DNA from: Eutrophomonas brisbanensis
GTDB taxonomy: Bacteria > Pseudomonadota > Gammaproteobacteria > Burkholderiales > Eutrophovitaceae
DNA: 64,000 bases
NCBI GenBank assembly: GCA_038141705.1
Contig: JAYQIQ010000004.1
Span: forward strand, 372,001 to 436,000
Direction of reading: 5' to 3'
The position numbers were made by a program, and so were the translations under genes. The notes under the pieces are model-generated. The model did no database searches. It was not told where the DNA came from and was given only the letters and a program-made list of their open reading frames with translations. Below are positions 36,205 to 45,416 of this stretch, one piece after another (positions within the stretch are counted from its first letter, which is position 1; each line of letters starts with the position of its first letter).

Positions 36205-36673
36205 AGGCAGCGAGCTTTTCTGAGTCAGCTTGCAGCACCTTCGCTGATGAAGAACCTATCAAAATCTTACGAGGTTTTTTCTCATCAGGTACTACATTGA
36301 CTAACTGAATAGTAAGAAACCCATCTATCATGTCAGCAGCTCGTACCTCAACCGTCTCAGCTAACGTGAATTCATGTCTGAAATCTCGAGTTCCGATTCC
36401 TCGATGCAAATATTCTCCAGAAACTGAAGGGTTTGCTCTGCCGGAAACGATTAGCTTATTCTCCTCTACGGTCACCTCTAGTTGGTTTGGTTTAAACCCC
36501 GCTGCCGCAATCTCGATACGGTAGGCGTTTTCACTGACCTTTAAAATATTGTACGGTGGATAACTCTGGGCCTTATTAGCCAACGTAGTCTCTCCAATCC
36601 TCTCAAAAGCATCGAAAATCCGATCAAAACCAACACTATTTAAAAGCAAATTTCTTCCATACGGATAATTCAT
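36203..36673 (-). CDS. Small heat shock protein Hsp20/IbpA family
   Basis: A 156-residue holdase chaperone that binds unfolding proteins in the cytoplasm. Seen are the IbpA-like N-terminus (YPYGRNLLLNSVGFDRIFDAFER) and the alpha-crystallin domain (YPPYNILKVSENAYRIEIAAAGF to LIVSGRAN). A FRHEFTLAETVEVRAADMIDGFLTI segment follows, then the Ile-x-Ile/Val tail region RKILIG. It is controlled by a sigma-32 promoter and probably by a temperature-sensitive leader (listed separately). AAGGAG is seven bases before the ATG. Confidence 0.95.
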   Translation of the reverse strand: MNYPYGRNLLLNSVGFDRIFDAFERIGETTLANKAQSYPPYNILKVSENAYRIEIAAAGFKPNQLEVTVEENKLIVSGRANPSVSGEYLHRGIGTRDFRHEFTLAETVEVRAADMIDGFLTIQLVNVVPDEKKPRKILIGSSSAKVLQADSEKLAA

Positions 36674-36679
36674 AGTTTT

Positions 36680-36696
36680 CTCCTTAAATTAAGCAA
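36680..36696 (-). promoter_or_regulatory. ROSE-like RNA thermometer hairpin before hsp20
   Basis: The leader RNA reads UUGCUUA-(AUU)-UAAGGAG. The two arms pair as U-G, U-A, G-G, C-G, U-A, U-A, A-U, with the Shine-Dalgarno AGGAG in the 3' arm. The UUGCU strand facing AGGAG through a G-G mismatch is the hallmark of ROSE thermometers, which are best known before hsp20 genes. The pairing is direct; the melting behaviour is inferred. Confidence 0.7.
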
Positions 36697-36737
36697 GTAA
36701 CTAATACATCAGGCCCAATCGGCACCCGACACGCATC

Positions 36738-36765
36738 AAATGGGGACATTTAAGTTAATTTCAAG
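36738..36765 (-). promoter_or_regulatory. Sigma-32 heat-shock promoter of hsp20
   Basis: On the minus strand CTTGAAA is followed 13 bases later by CCCCATTT, a full match to the RpoH consensus. The start would lie near 36730, leaving a leader of about 55-60 bases that contains the ROSE-like hairpin. Confidence 0.9.
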
Positions 36766-36813
36766 TCCCCGGGAGTTACAATGAGGGCGTCTTTTTAATA
36801 TGGAGATCAGCTG

Positions 36814-37641
36814 ATGAAACCGGTATGCCTCGTAGTCGGTGCTGGAGCCGGGATTGGAGCACACGTCGCGAGAAAGTTCGCGAGTTCTGGATACCACACA
36901 TGCTTCACGAGAAGAACCAATCAAGCAGGACTTGATCAACTGGTCGATCAAATTAAACGGTCAGGTGGAGACGCAACCGGTTTTCTTAGTAACATTGCGA
37001 AGGAAAACTCAATCGAGAAGCTTGTGCTAGAGATTGAGGAATCAATTGGTCCAATCGAAGTTGTCGTTTATAACATCGGAGCGCAGATTGGCGATCGATC
37101 GCTTAAAGAAACGAGCGCGAAAATGTTTGAACTTGGTTGGCGTCTCGGGACTTTTGGTTTATTTCGTCTCGCATCGATACTACTTCCCCTAATGGAAAAA
37201 CGCGGTTCTGGAAATCTTTTAGTTACTTCAGCTACCGCATCAATGCGCGGCAACGCAGGACAGCACTCTCACGCCTCTGCAATGGCCGGAAGAAGAATGC
37301 TATGTCAAACGCTCAATGCCGAATATGGGGCAAAAGGAATACATGTTTGTCACATAGTAATTGATGGGATTGTTGATGCGCCGGATACAGTGGGATTGAT
37401 GCTAGGATCCGAAAAATTCGAAGCCCTTCGTCGGGAACGAGGAATGGACAAGGATGGACTACTACTACCTTCGGCGGTAGCAGAGACTTACTTACATATT
37501 ACGCGCCAGCATCGTTCCGCCTGGACCCATGAATTAGACATACGTCCATTTTCCGAGCTGCCTTGGTGGAATAGCGAAAAACCTAAGTTTATAGTCGCGC
37601 AAGAGACTGCTAAAGCTGTTTTTTTAGATCTGTTTTCTTAA
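36814..37641 (+). CDS. SDR-family protein lacking the usual Tyr/Lys pair
   Basis: A 275-residue Rossmann protein. GAGAGIG (9-15) is the NAD(P) loop and YNIGA takes the place of NNAG; Ser139 in TSATAS fits the catalytic serine. Where YxxxK is expected, the sequence reads HASAMAGRR, so positions 155 and 159 are Ser and Gly. The family relatives with FxxxK or YxxxK at this place are reductases. Here catalysis by the usual route looks lost, and a binding or altered role is possible. It is divergent from hsp20 and its end overlaps the end of iorB by 32 bases. Confidence 0.85.
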   Translation: MKPVCLVVGAGAGIGAHVARKFASSGYHTCFTRRTNQAGLDQLVDQIKRSGGDATGFLSNIAKENSIEKLVLEIEESIGPIEVVVYNIGAQIGDRSLKETSAKMFELGWRLGTFGLFRLASILLPLMEKRGSGNLLVTSATASMRGNAGQHSHASAMAGRRMLCQTLNAEYGAKGIHVCHIVIDGIVDAPDTVGLMLGSEKFEALRRERGMDKDGLLLPSAVAETYLHITRQHRSAWTHELDIRPFSELPWWNSEKPKFIVAQETAKAVFLDLFS

Positions 37642-39214
37642 ACCAACGAATCGGCCTTATCGTTGGAACTGGCGCAGCCATCCCAACACCCTCTACAGCT
37701 TTTGCGAATGCCACCCCACCTTCATCCTTTAATGCACCTTCAATTAGGGACGCCACGATCTTTCCTGCATCACTCTCGCTACTGGGAATATTCGGCACAA
37801 CATTCTCGAGGATGTGAAGAAAATTTTTCTTTCCTCTTTCGTTCGTCTCTCCGTAGCCTTTAATTAATTTCCCAGAACGAGCAATTTCATATGCTAACGA
37901 TTGATTATCGTTCAACGCCACTCGAATAGACTTTAACCAAACGTCAATAACTCTTTGCTCATCTTTAAACCGAGCTCCAAATGGCCTTAAAAACTTTAGT
38001 CCCGCTACAAACCGGAGGAGCAAAAATCCGGATATGGAATGACTTCTTACTTTAATCGGGAAAGCGATGGGGTTAAGACCAGATTTTGCTCTTTTTTCTG
38101 CATAAGAAATTAACTTCCTTGAAAGAAACGATGGTAAAACACCAGCTATCTCAGGCAAACCTGGCTTAAAAAAATCAAAAATTTTAACTAAGTCAGTTTG
38201 GTCCGCTTTGACCTCATCCCGAATACGAATAAATCGGCTTGGAGAGGACTTCAGGCCAGCCACTTTGATGATGTCGTCAAACGCCATCAAAACAGCTAAA
38301 TTTTTAGATACCTCTCTCGTGACGAGAAATTTATCCTCCTTATCGCCCATCCGTACACGCGATTCAAGATCAAATATTCCCCTCAAACGAGCTAGGTACT
38401 TCTCACCATAACGGGGATTTTGGAATTGCTCCACACGCGTGAGCCCAATGGAAGCTAAATGCTGAATATCCGATGGACAATCGACGAGAAGACCACCAAT
38501 CCGAGAGTCAATATTTTCCAATCCGGTTCGTTCGTTTTTATTTTCCGAATAGTCTTGATCAAGATTCTGAGAAATTTTTATGGCCTTCCTAAAACCAATG
38601 AGACTCGCCTCAACACCCTTGCCGGATTCAGCAATCACGGCTTCGAAAGTTTCCGTCGAAATTGGTATCACACCACTGCCGACTAGTGCGCCGAGCATTA
38701 CGGAACTGATTACCGTACCAGATTCAGCAGCGACCCCATCCATATCAAAATGAATGAGCGATTTACTGTTTGACCTAACTAACTCCATTAACTCATCCGA
38801 ACCTAACCGCCCATCCCCCATCGCCATTTTCTCGGTGGTAGTCAAGGTTCGTGAGGTGGAACTTATTACAGAAGTCTTCTCACGAGTCAGCATGCCCGTC
38901 CCAGCCTGTCGAGCCGTCTCGAGCAACTCGGACGACACAAGAACATCCAAATCGCCTTTCACTGGATAGAGACTAAGGATTGGCCGACGACTATTCAGAG
39001 TCTCAATTTTTTCTGGATATATCTCAACGTAGTAAGTCGTTGCACCAGTCCGTTGGGCTACCCCAGGAATTGACGTCCCCTGTGCATAATATCCCTCAAC
39101 CCTAGCGGCAGTGACCAACCATTCTGCAAACACACCACCGCCCTCTCCACCAAGAGCGCAAATAAGAATACTTATCGGTTTAATAGGCTCGGACATTCTC
39201 CTAACCCGCTGCAT
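37610..39214 (-). CDS. iorB: Indolepyruvate ferredoxin oxidoreductase, beta-type subunit
   Basis: A 534-residue subunit. Residues 10-200 are the pyruvate-oxidoreductase gamma-like domain (ALGGEGGGVFAEWLVTAARVEGYYAQGTSIPGVAQRTG). The rest (from about 240) is a helical extension with KYLARLRGIFDLE, typical of the long proteobacterial form. With the alpha subunit it oxidatively decarboxylates aryl-pyruvates to aryl-acetyl-CoA, passing electrons to ferredoxin. Its start overlaps the iorA stop by 14 bases. It is intact. Confidence 0.88.
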   Translation of the reverse strand: MQRVRRMSEPIKPISILICALGGEGGGVFAEWLVTAARVEGYYAQGTSIPGVAQRTGATTYYVEIYPEKIETLNSRRPILSLYPVKGDLDVLVSSELLETARQAGTGMLTREKTSVISSTSRTLTTTEKMAMGDGRLGSDELMELVRSNSKSLIHFDMDGVAAESGTVISSVMLGALVGSGVIPISTETFEAVIAESGKGVEASLIGFRKAIKISQNLDQDYSENKNERTGLENIDSRIGGLLVDCPSDIQHLASIGLTRVEQFQNPRYGEKYLARLRGIFDLESRVRMGDKEDKFLVTREVSKNLAVLMAFDDIIKVAGLKSSPSRFIRIRDEVKADQTDLVKIFDFFKPGLPEIAGVLPSFLSRKLISYAEKRAKSGLNPIAFPIKVRSHSISGFLLLRFVAGLKFLRPFGARFKDEQRVIDVWLKSIRVALNDNQSLAYEIARSGKLIKGYGETNERGKKNFLHILENVVPNIPSSESDAGKIVASLIEGALKDEGGVAFAKAVEGVGMAAPVPTIRPIRWFKKTDLKKQL

Positions 39215-41356
39215 TCCGGCTTAGGATGGCGCCTCTAATCCTATCTACAAAACGTTCAAACGGTTTTGGGTTTTTAACGATCTCAGCTCTATAAAATGAT
39301 GGACAGAGTGTTGCAGCGTGCGCATTTTCACCGCACAACCCGCACCCGACACAGCCGTTCGTGATGGTCGCAACCGGATCCTCTTTGAGTGGATCGGGGT
39401 TATCTTTAAGAGTTAACGTAGGGCACCCCGAGAGACGGATACACGCGTGATCGCCCGTGCAAATGTCGTCGTCGATTCCGTAACGAACGCGCTGAACCCT
39501 CTCTCCTCGTTTTAATAATTCTTTGATCCAGGGCTTGATACGACGCTGCCGTTCAAGCTGACATTCACCCTCAGCGACAATAACCTTGAGCCCATCAAAG
39601 TCACTCGTAAAGGCCGCATCGACCGTATCCTGTACTGACTTTACGTTGTAAGTATGTACACTGCGAATCCACTCAACACCCATTCCTTTCAAAGTATCTT
39701 CGATAGTCTTATCCCTATCTACCAAGCTTTCACTTTTCTCTCGTGAGCTGGCTTTCACCTCCGACGTGGGGGTCGATATAATTTCCTGCGTACCAGTCGC
39801 GGATGTGTAACCGTTTTTAAATATAATCAATACCGCATCATCACCATTAAAAAGTGCAGACTGAACCCCCGAGAGCAGCCCGTTATGCCAAAAACCTCCA
39901 TCTCCCATAATCGACAAAACGCGTCGATTCATCATCGGTGAGACACCTGCCCGACTTGCCAGGCTCATTCCATAACCTAATATTGAATGACCAAAGGAGA
40001 ATGGCGCGAATGTGCCGAACGAGTGACATCCAATATCGGCAGCTATGTGAACTGGGCCAGCATCTTTTTGCGCGAGCTTTAATGCAGAAAAAACCGGACG
40101 CTCTGGACACCCAACGCAAAACCCAGGGGGTCTAGGAGGCAATTGCTCTATCGTTAAGCTATTTTGACCCTGAGCGTTCGCCCTATCTTTAACATTTTCG
40201 TCTCCACTCGTGATCGGAATAACTCATGTTGCAGGTACCGATCCTTGTATCGCCCAATTCCCTCAGCTAAAACTTCGACACGATACTCACCAGTTTGGCT
40301 AATCATGTCCTTGCCATGAATCCGAGTTTTAATTTCCTTTCGCGCAAGCTGCGCGAGAATCTCTAACTCTATAAACTCAGGGCTTCCCTCCTCTACGACA
40401 AGAACGGCCTTTTTGTTATTACAAAACTTCTCAATTTCCTCCGGCACAAGCGGAAAAACCACATTAAGAACCAAAATTGGGATCTTTGTATTCCCAAAAA
40501 AATCAGCTAACCCGTGAATACTCAAGGCACGCATCAGGGAGTTGAATAAACCCCCCTGCACAATAATCCCCACATCATCGAATACACCATCGATGAACTC
40601 ATTAAGCTGCCGTTCTTGAATAAAAGTACGCGCCGCTGGTATGCGTTCCTCAACTTTCAATCTTTCGTGAGAAAACGTGACAGGCGGATGAGCTAGTTTG
40701 GTGTAATCAAAATTTGCGGGACTTTCAATCGGATTGTGCTTGGATAAGAGTGGGGCTTTATTATCGCTGCAGATGAAGCTACCTCTAACGTGACAAGCAC
40801 TAATCCTCAACTCCAAAATGGCTGGCATATTCGAAGCTTCAGGCAGCGCAAATCCCTCTTCTACTATCCGCACCATAGTTTCTAAATCTGGCCGGGGATC
40901 CAGCATTAAGATCGTAGATTTAAGCGCAAAGGCATAGGTCCTCTCCTGAATGACACTTGCGCCCTCACCATAGTCCTCTCCGACAACTATCAACGCCCCA
41001 CCGGTGACCCCGGGTGAGGATAAATTCGACAACGCATCAGCTGCCACATTGGTGCCCACGATAGATTTCCAAGTGACCGCTCCTCTGATCGGGTAATGGA
41101 TAGAGGCTCCTAACATGGCGGCAGCCGACGCCTCATTCGAACACGGCTCAACGTGCACCCCTAACTCCGCCACGTAATCTGACGCCTGCACCATCACATC
41201 TAATAGGTGAGAAACTGGTGCGCCTTGATAACCACCAATATACGACACCCCAGATTGAAGAAGGGCTTTCGTAATGGCCAGAATACCTTCACCGTGGAAT
41301 TCCTCCCCTTTACCCAATTTGAGTAATTCAATTTCCTTTTGAAATGATTTTTCCAT
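39201..41356 (-). CDS. iorA: Indolepyruvate ferredoxin oxidoreductase, alpha-type subunit (one frameshift)
   Basis: About 718 residues. The N-terminal pyrimidine-binding domain (GYQGAPVSHLLDVMVQA, HVEPCSNEASAAAMLGA) and the middle domain lead into the thiamine-binding half (PPGFCVGCPERPVFSALK, IMGDGGFWHNGL). It ends with a ferredoxin-like cluster region (GCVGCGLCGENAHAATLCPSF). The frame breaks in the T4 run 40195-40198; adding one base gives VETKNVKDRANAQGQNSLTIEQLPPRPPGF. It acts with iorB on aryl-pyruvates from aromatic amino acids. A second, fused system of the same family lies at the right end of the window. Confidence 0.9.
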
Positions 41357-41397
41357 TCTCTATTTGGCGCCCTACTAGATGTCTTCTGGTTATCTTA

Positions 41398-44300
41398 TCA
41401 AATTAATTCTGAAATCTGACGCTCCACGCGCTTGAAAGATACTGGGTACAAAGTCTTTAATTGCTGAGCCCACAGCGAGACTCTCAGTTCTTCTAACGAT
41501 AACTTAATATCATTTATCTTGTTCAATTCGGCTGCAGAGGTCATAATGCTTTTCTTTGCTTCCAAGGTCGCCTCTAACTTGTTCAACTGCCCTTGCCATT
41601 CGAGGTCTTTGGACACATTAGATCTTACCTTTGAGATGCGGATATTTATTGCATCAAGATACCTTGGGAAGTTCTTTAAATGTTCAAAACTGGTTTCACT
41701 TAAAAAACTCAAGTGCATCAAAGATTTTAAATGCGCTCTGATGTGGTCACTGGATTCTTTCAAGGTGTCATCAATTAAATCCTCGATATGCGTCGACACA
41801 TCGACGTACTTACCAAGCACGTTATAAAGCAGAGAGTTGAGTTCATTTGCAAAACCAATCAATTTCGGCTTGACGTTATTGACACATTGCTTAAAGCTCT
41901 CCTCATTTCGGATTTCATGGGGGTATGCGTACATAGCACGATCACACAAAGCCATTACAAAATCATTCTTCAACTGCTCAGTTACCGACTGATTATTTTG
42001 AACCCGCTCATGATCAGCCAAAAATCTAGAATATAAGAATGTCATCTGGGTAAGATTCTCAATGTTTTTTGAGACATATTTAAATTGCTCCTTAAGAGCC
42101 AGCTGAAAAAGCCTTCGAATGCCTGTTCTCGATACCCTAGATGCTTCGATCTCCGTATCAACAATACAAATAGAGACAGAATTTCCGTCGTCACGGATAC
42201 AAGAAAACCCCCTAGTCGTCTGCCCCTCGAGATGCACCTCTACCGACTCTGGTAATTCCCCAAAACTCCATGTAGTAAGACCTTTTTGCTGAATACTGCT
42301 CGTTGCCTTCTGCGAAAATTTTGTCTGCGCCCTCTTCCCTAATTTGCGCCGAATCTCCTTAAGATCCCTCCCACTATCAATTTCATTTTTATTTTCATCA
42401 AAAACAGAAAAATTCATCCTCAAAAACGCTGGCAGCCGATCTTCGGAAAATTCTTCGCGAGGAAATTCAAGCGAAAAATTTTTTCGAAGCATCTTATGAA
42501 TATGTCCGTACAAGGATCCGTGCGTCAATCGAACGTCTGTGACTAACTGATCAACCACCGCTGAAATTGGAAACAAATTTCTACGCACTGCTTTTGGAAG
42601 TGATTTTATAATCTCCGCGATCTTATCTCGTATCAAACCAGGGACAAGCCATTCACATCGCAACTCATCAACTAAGTTCAACGATTCAATCGGGATTCTG
42701 AGTGTCACACCATCATCGCTATGTCCAGGCTCGAATCGATATGTCAATTGAAATTTCTTTCCTTGAAAATCTATCCATTCTGGATAAAGATCGAACGTCT
42801 CATCGCTCAATTCCCGTTTTGATAAAAAAGATTTCGTTAGAAAAAGTAACTTCGGCTCTTTTTTCTCAACTTCGGATCGCCATCTTTCAAAGTCCGACCA
42901 GTTCCAAAGATGTTTTGGCACTCGCTCATCGAAGAATGAGTAAATAATGCTCTCATCAACTAATATGTCTTGCCGTCGAGAACGACTTTCCATATTTTCA
43001 AGTATCTGCATCAACTCTAAATTGTGCTTCATAAATGGTGGGCAATGTCGTACATCACCGCGCACCAACGCAGATTGAATAAAAATTTGTCTCGCTTCCT
43101 GAGGATTCAACTTTCCGTATATGACAGATCTGGCCGGAACAATAATCAAGCCATACAAAGTGACTTGCTCCTTGGCAATTACATTACCTCGCTCTCGGGA
43201 CCATCGCGGATCACTAAAGGTCGACCGGGTTAGGTGGGATGCCAATGGCTCAATCCAATCTCTATCTATTCGAGCCACCGTTCTTGCATAAAGTTTTGTC
43301 GTTTCAACCAACTCAAACGAAACAACCCATTTTCCTGGATTTTTATGCAGAGACGACCCAGGATGAATCTGAAATTTTATATCACGCGTTCCCCTAAATG
43401 CTCCCCTTTCTTCTTGCCGGTATCCTATGTTTCCCAAAAGCCCGGTGAGTAAGGCCTGGTGAATGCTTGCAGCCCCAGAGGGAGCTTCTCCGACTTTAAA
43501 TCCCATATCTCGCGCCACTTGGGAAAGCTGGCTGTGCAGATCGCGCCACTCGAATAGTCGTAAAAATGACAAATGATGCTTTTCGCAGGCTCGCCGGATT
43601 GCGCTCTTGGATCGAGTTGTATCAAACAGTTTTTGAAACCAACTCCAAATTCTTAAAAACACTAGGAAATCGGAATGTTCATCCTTTCTTTCGAATACAC
43701 CCTGCATTTGTGCAGAAAACTCTCGCTCTCTCGGGTCTGGTAAAGACATTACCGCGGCCAATATCAATATCTCTCGGATACACCCAAATTGTCTCCCCGC
43801 AAGAATCATTCTTCCCACACGAGGATCAACCGGCATTTTGGCGAGTTCCATACCCACGTTTGTCAGTTTTTTATCGCCACTAATTGCACCCAGCTCCTCG
43901 AGTAGCTGGTATCCATCGACGATCGCTCGAGGTATTGGAAGGTCTACAAACGGGAACTCTTGCGGATCACCAAGTCTGAGATACTGCATTCTTAAAATCA
44001 CCGAGGCAAGGGACGATCTCAGTATTTCTGGATCTGTGAATTCACTCCTCTTTTGGAAATCCTCTAACGAGTAAAGGCGAAAACACACACCATGCATTAA
44101 TCGTCCCGCTCGGCCTGCGCGCTGATCTGCTGCGGCCTTTGAAATTCTCTCGACCTGCAGCATCTCAACTTTATTACGGTAACTATATCTCTTGAGTCGA
44201 GCCTCACCACTATCGATCACAAATTGGATTCTAGGGATAGTTAAAGATGTCTCCGCAACGTTCGTCGAAAGTATTATTCGGCGTTTGTGTGACGAACCAA

Positions 44301-45327
44301 AAACTTTATTTTGCTCTCTCACTGAAAGTCGAGAAAAGAGCATTAAGATCTCCCAGTTCTTTTCTACAGAACCTCGCAGAAAATCCTTACGAATAACAGC
44401 ATCTACCTGTCTTATTTCTCGTTCTCCCGGCAAAAAAACCAGCACATCACCAGATCCTTTGTGTTCGGAGATCCTTCTAAGCGCCAAGGTTACAAGACTA
44501 TATTCTTCAACAGGTAGTTGCTCTCCTTCTTTCGTTAAACTATCTTCATACAAAATATCGACCGGATATAAACGCCCTGATACTTTAATAACTGGGGCAT
44601 CATTAAAATGCTTCGAGAACTTCTCGGCGTCAATAGTTGCCGAGGTAATCACGATCTTAAGTTCGGGTCTCTTCGGAAGAATGTTCTTCAAATACCCGAA
44701 CAGAAAGTCAATATTGAGATTTCTCTCGTGTGCTTCATCAATAATGATGCTGTCGTAGGCATTCAAAAATCGATCGGTCTGTGTCTCCGCAATTAAAATT
44801 CCATCAGTGACAACCTTAATTAAGTTTTCTGAAGACGACCGATCATTGAATCGGACTTGGTATCCAATGATATCTCCCAGCTCCGTGCCGGTCTCTTGGG
44901 CGAGCCTATTCGCTACAGACCTTGCCGCTATCCGTCTTGGCTGCGTATGTACGATTTGCCCTCGACTACCCCTTCCCAATTTCATCAATATTTTGGGAAT
45001 TTGGGTTGTTTTACCGGAACCCGTTTCACCAGAAATAATAACGACCTGATTAGCCGCTATTAGACCCTCAATCTGATCAGCTAGAGCACTGACAGGAAGA
45101 TCGTCCGGAAAGCTGACAGCTGGAATTCGAGCAGCCCTAGCCCTAGCCCTCTCGCTTGATATTTTGACTTTCGATTCAAGCTGCTCGAGACCTTTAAGAT
45201 CCCCATTCGTTTTCAGCACACTCTCAAGAGATCTAAAAGTTCGATGAAAACTCCATTGATCTTTGCAGAGACTCTCGCCTATTTGCTGCTTTAAGGAATG
45301 TAACCTTTTCTTCGCATCAGTCATCAC
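41398..45327 (-). CDS. hrpA: ATP-dependent RNA helicase HrpA
   Basis: A 1309-residue DEAH-box helicase, full length for HrpA. Walker A is GETGSGKT (100-107), Walker B DEAH (197-200), motif III SAT follows, and QRAGRAGR is motif VI. Helicase-associated and OB-fold regions follow, then the long HrpA-specific C-terminus (DUF3418). HrpA unwinds RNA and rescues stalled or collided ribosomes. Though the longest gene in the window, it shows no frameshift. It does not appear to be in an operon with its neighbours. Confidence 0.96.
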   Translation of the reverse strand: MMTDAKKRLHSLKQQIGESLCKDQWSFHRTFRSLESVLKTNGDLKGLEQLESKVKISSERARARAARIPAVSFPDDLPVSALADQIEGLIAANQVVIISGETGSGKTTQIPKILMKLGRGSRGQIVHTQPRRIAARSVANRLAQETGTELGDIIGYQVRFNDRSSSENLIKVVTDGILIAETQTDRFLNAYDSIIIDEAHERNLNIDFLFGYLKNILPKRPELKIVITSATIDAEKFSKHFNDAPVIKVSGRLYPVDILYEDSLTKEGEQLPVEEYSLVTLALRRISEHKGSGDVLVFLPGEREIRQVDAVIRKDFLRGSVEKNWEILMLFSRLSVREQNKVFGSSHKRRIILSTNVAETSLTIPRIQFVIDSGEARLKRYSYRNKVEMLQVERISKAAADQRAGRAGRLMHGVCFRLYSLEDFQKRSEFTDPEILRSSLASVILRMQYLRLGDPQEFPFVDLPIPRAIVDGYQLLEELGAISGDKKLTNVGMELAKMPVDPRVGRMILAGRQFGCIREILILAAVMSLPDPREREFSAQMQGVFERKDEHSDFLVFLRIWSWFQKLFDTTRSKSAIRRACEKHHLSFLRLFEWRDLHSQLSQVARDMGFKVGEAPSGAASIHQALLTGLLGNIGYRQEERGAFRGTRDIKFQIHPGSSLHKNPGKWVVSFELVETTKLYARTVARIDRDWIEPLASHLTRSTFSDPRWSRERGNVIAKEQVTLYGLIIVPARSVIYGKLNPQEARQIFIQSALVRGDVRHCPPFMKHNLELMQILENMESRSRRQDILVDESIIYSFFDERVPKHLWNWSDFERWRSEVEKKEPKLLFLTKSFLSKRELSDETFDLYPEWIDFQGKKFQLTYRFEPGHSDDGVTLRIPIESLNLVDELRCEWLVPGLIRDKIAEIIKSLPKAVRRNLFPISAVVDQLVTDVRLTHGSLYGHIHKMLRKNFSLEFPREEFSEDRLPAFLRMNFSVFDENKNEIDSGRDLKEIRRKLGKRAQTKFSQKATSSIQQKGLTTWSFGELPESVEVHLEGQTTRGFSCIRDDGNSVSICIVDTEIEASRVSRTGIRRLFQLALKEQFKYVSKNIENLTQMTFLYSRFLADHERVQNNQSVTEQLKNDFVMALCDRAMYAYPHEIRNEESFKQCVNNVKPKLIGFANELNSLLYNVLGKYVDVSTHIEDLIDDTLKESSDHIRAHLKSLMHLSFLSETSFEHLKNFPRYLDAINIRISKVRSNVSKDLEWQGQLNKLEATLEAKKSIMTSAAELNKINDIKLSLEELRVSLWAQQLKTLYPVSFKRVERQISELI

Positions 45328-45416
45328 TCAAACCCCAAGACATCACGAGCACGCCTTCCATTACCGGTGGGAGGAAGGAAAAATCTGAGCTTGGATAAAT
45401 TCGTTATCGAGCCGAT

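Noticed and set aside
44192..44758. Long open frame on the plus strand inside hrpA
   Set aside because: It lies wholly inside the conserved helicase domain of hrpA, has no recognisable domain and is rich in residues expected from a complement reading.
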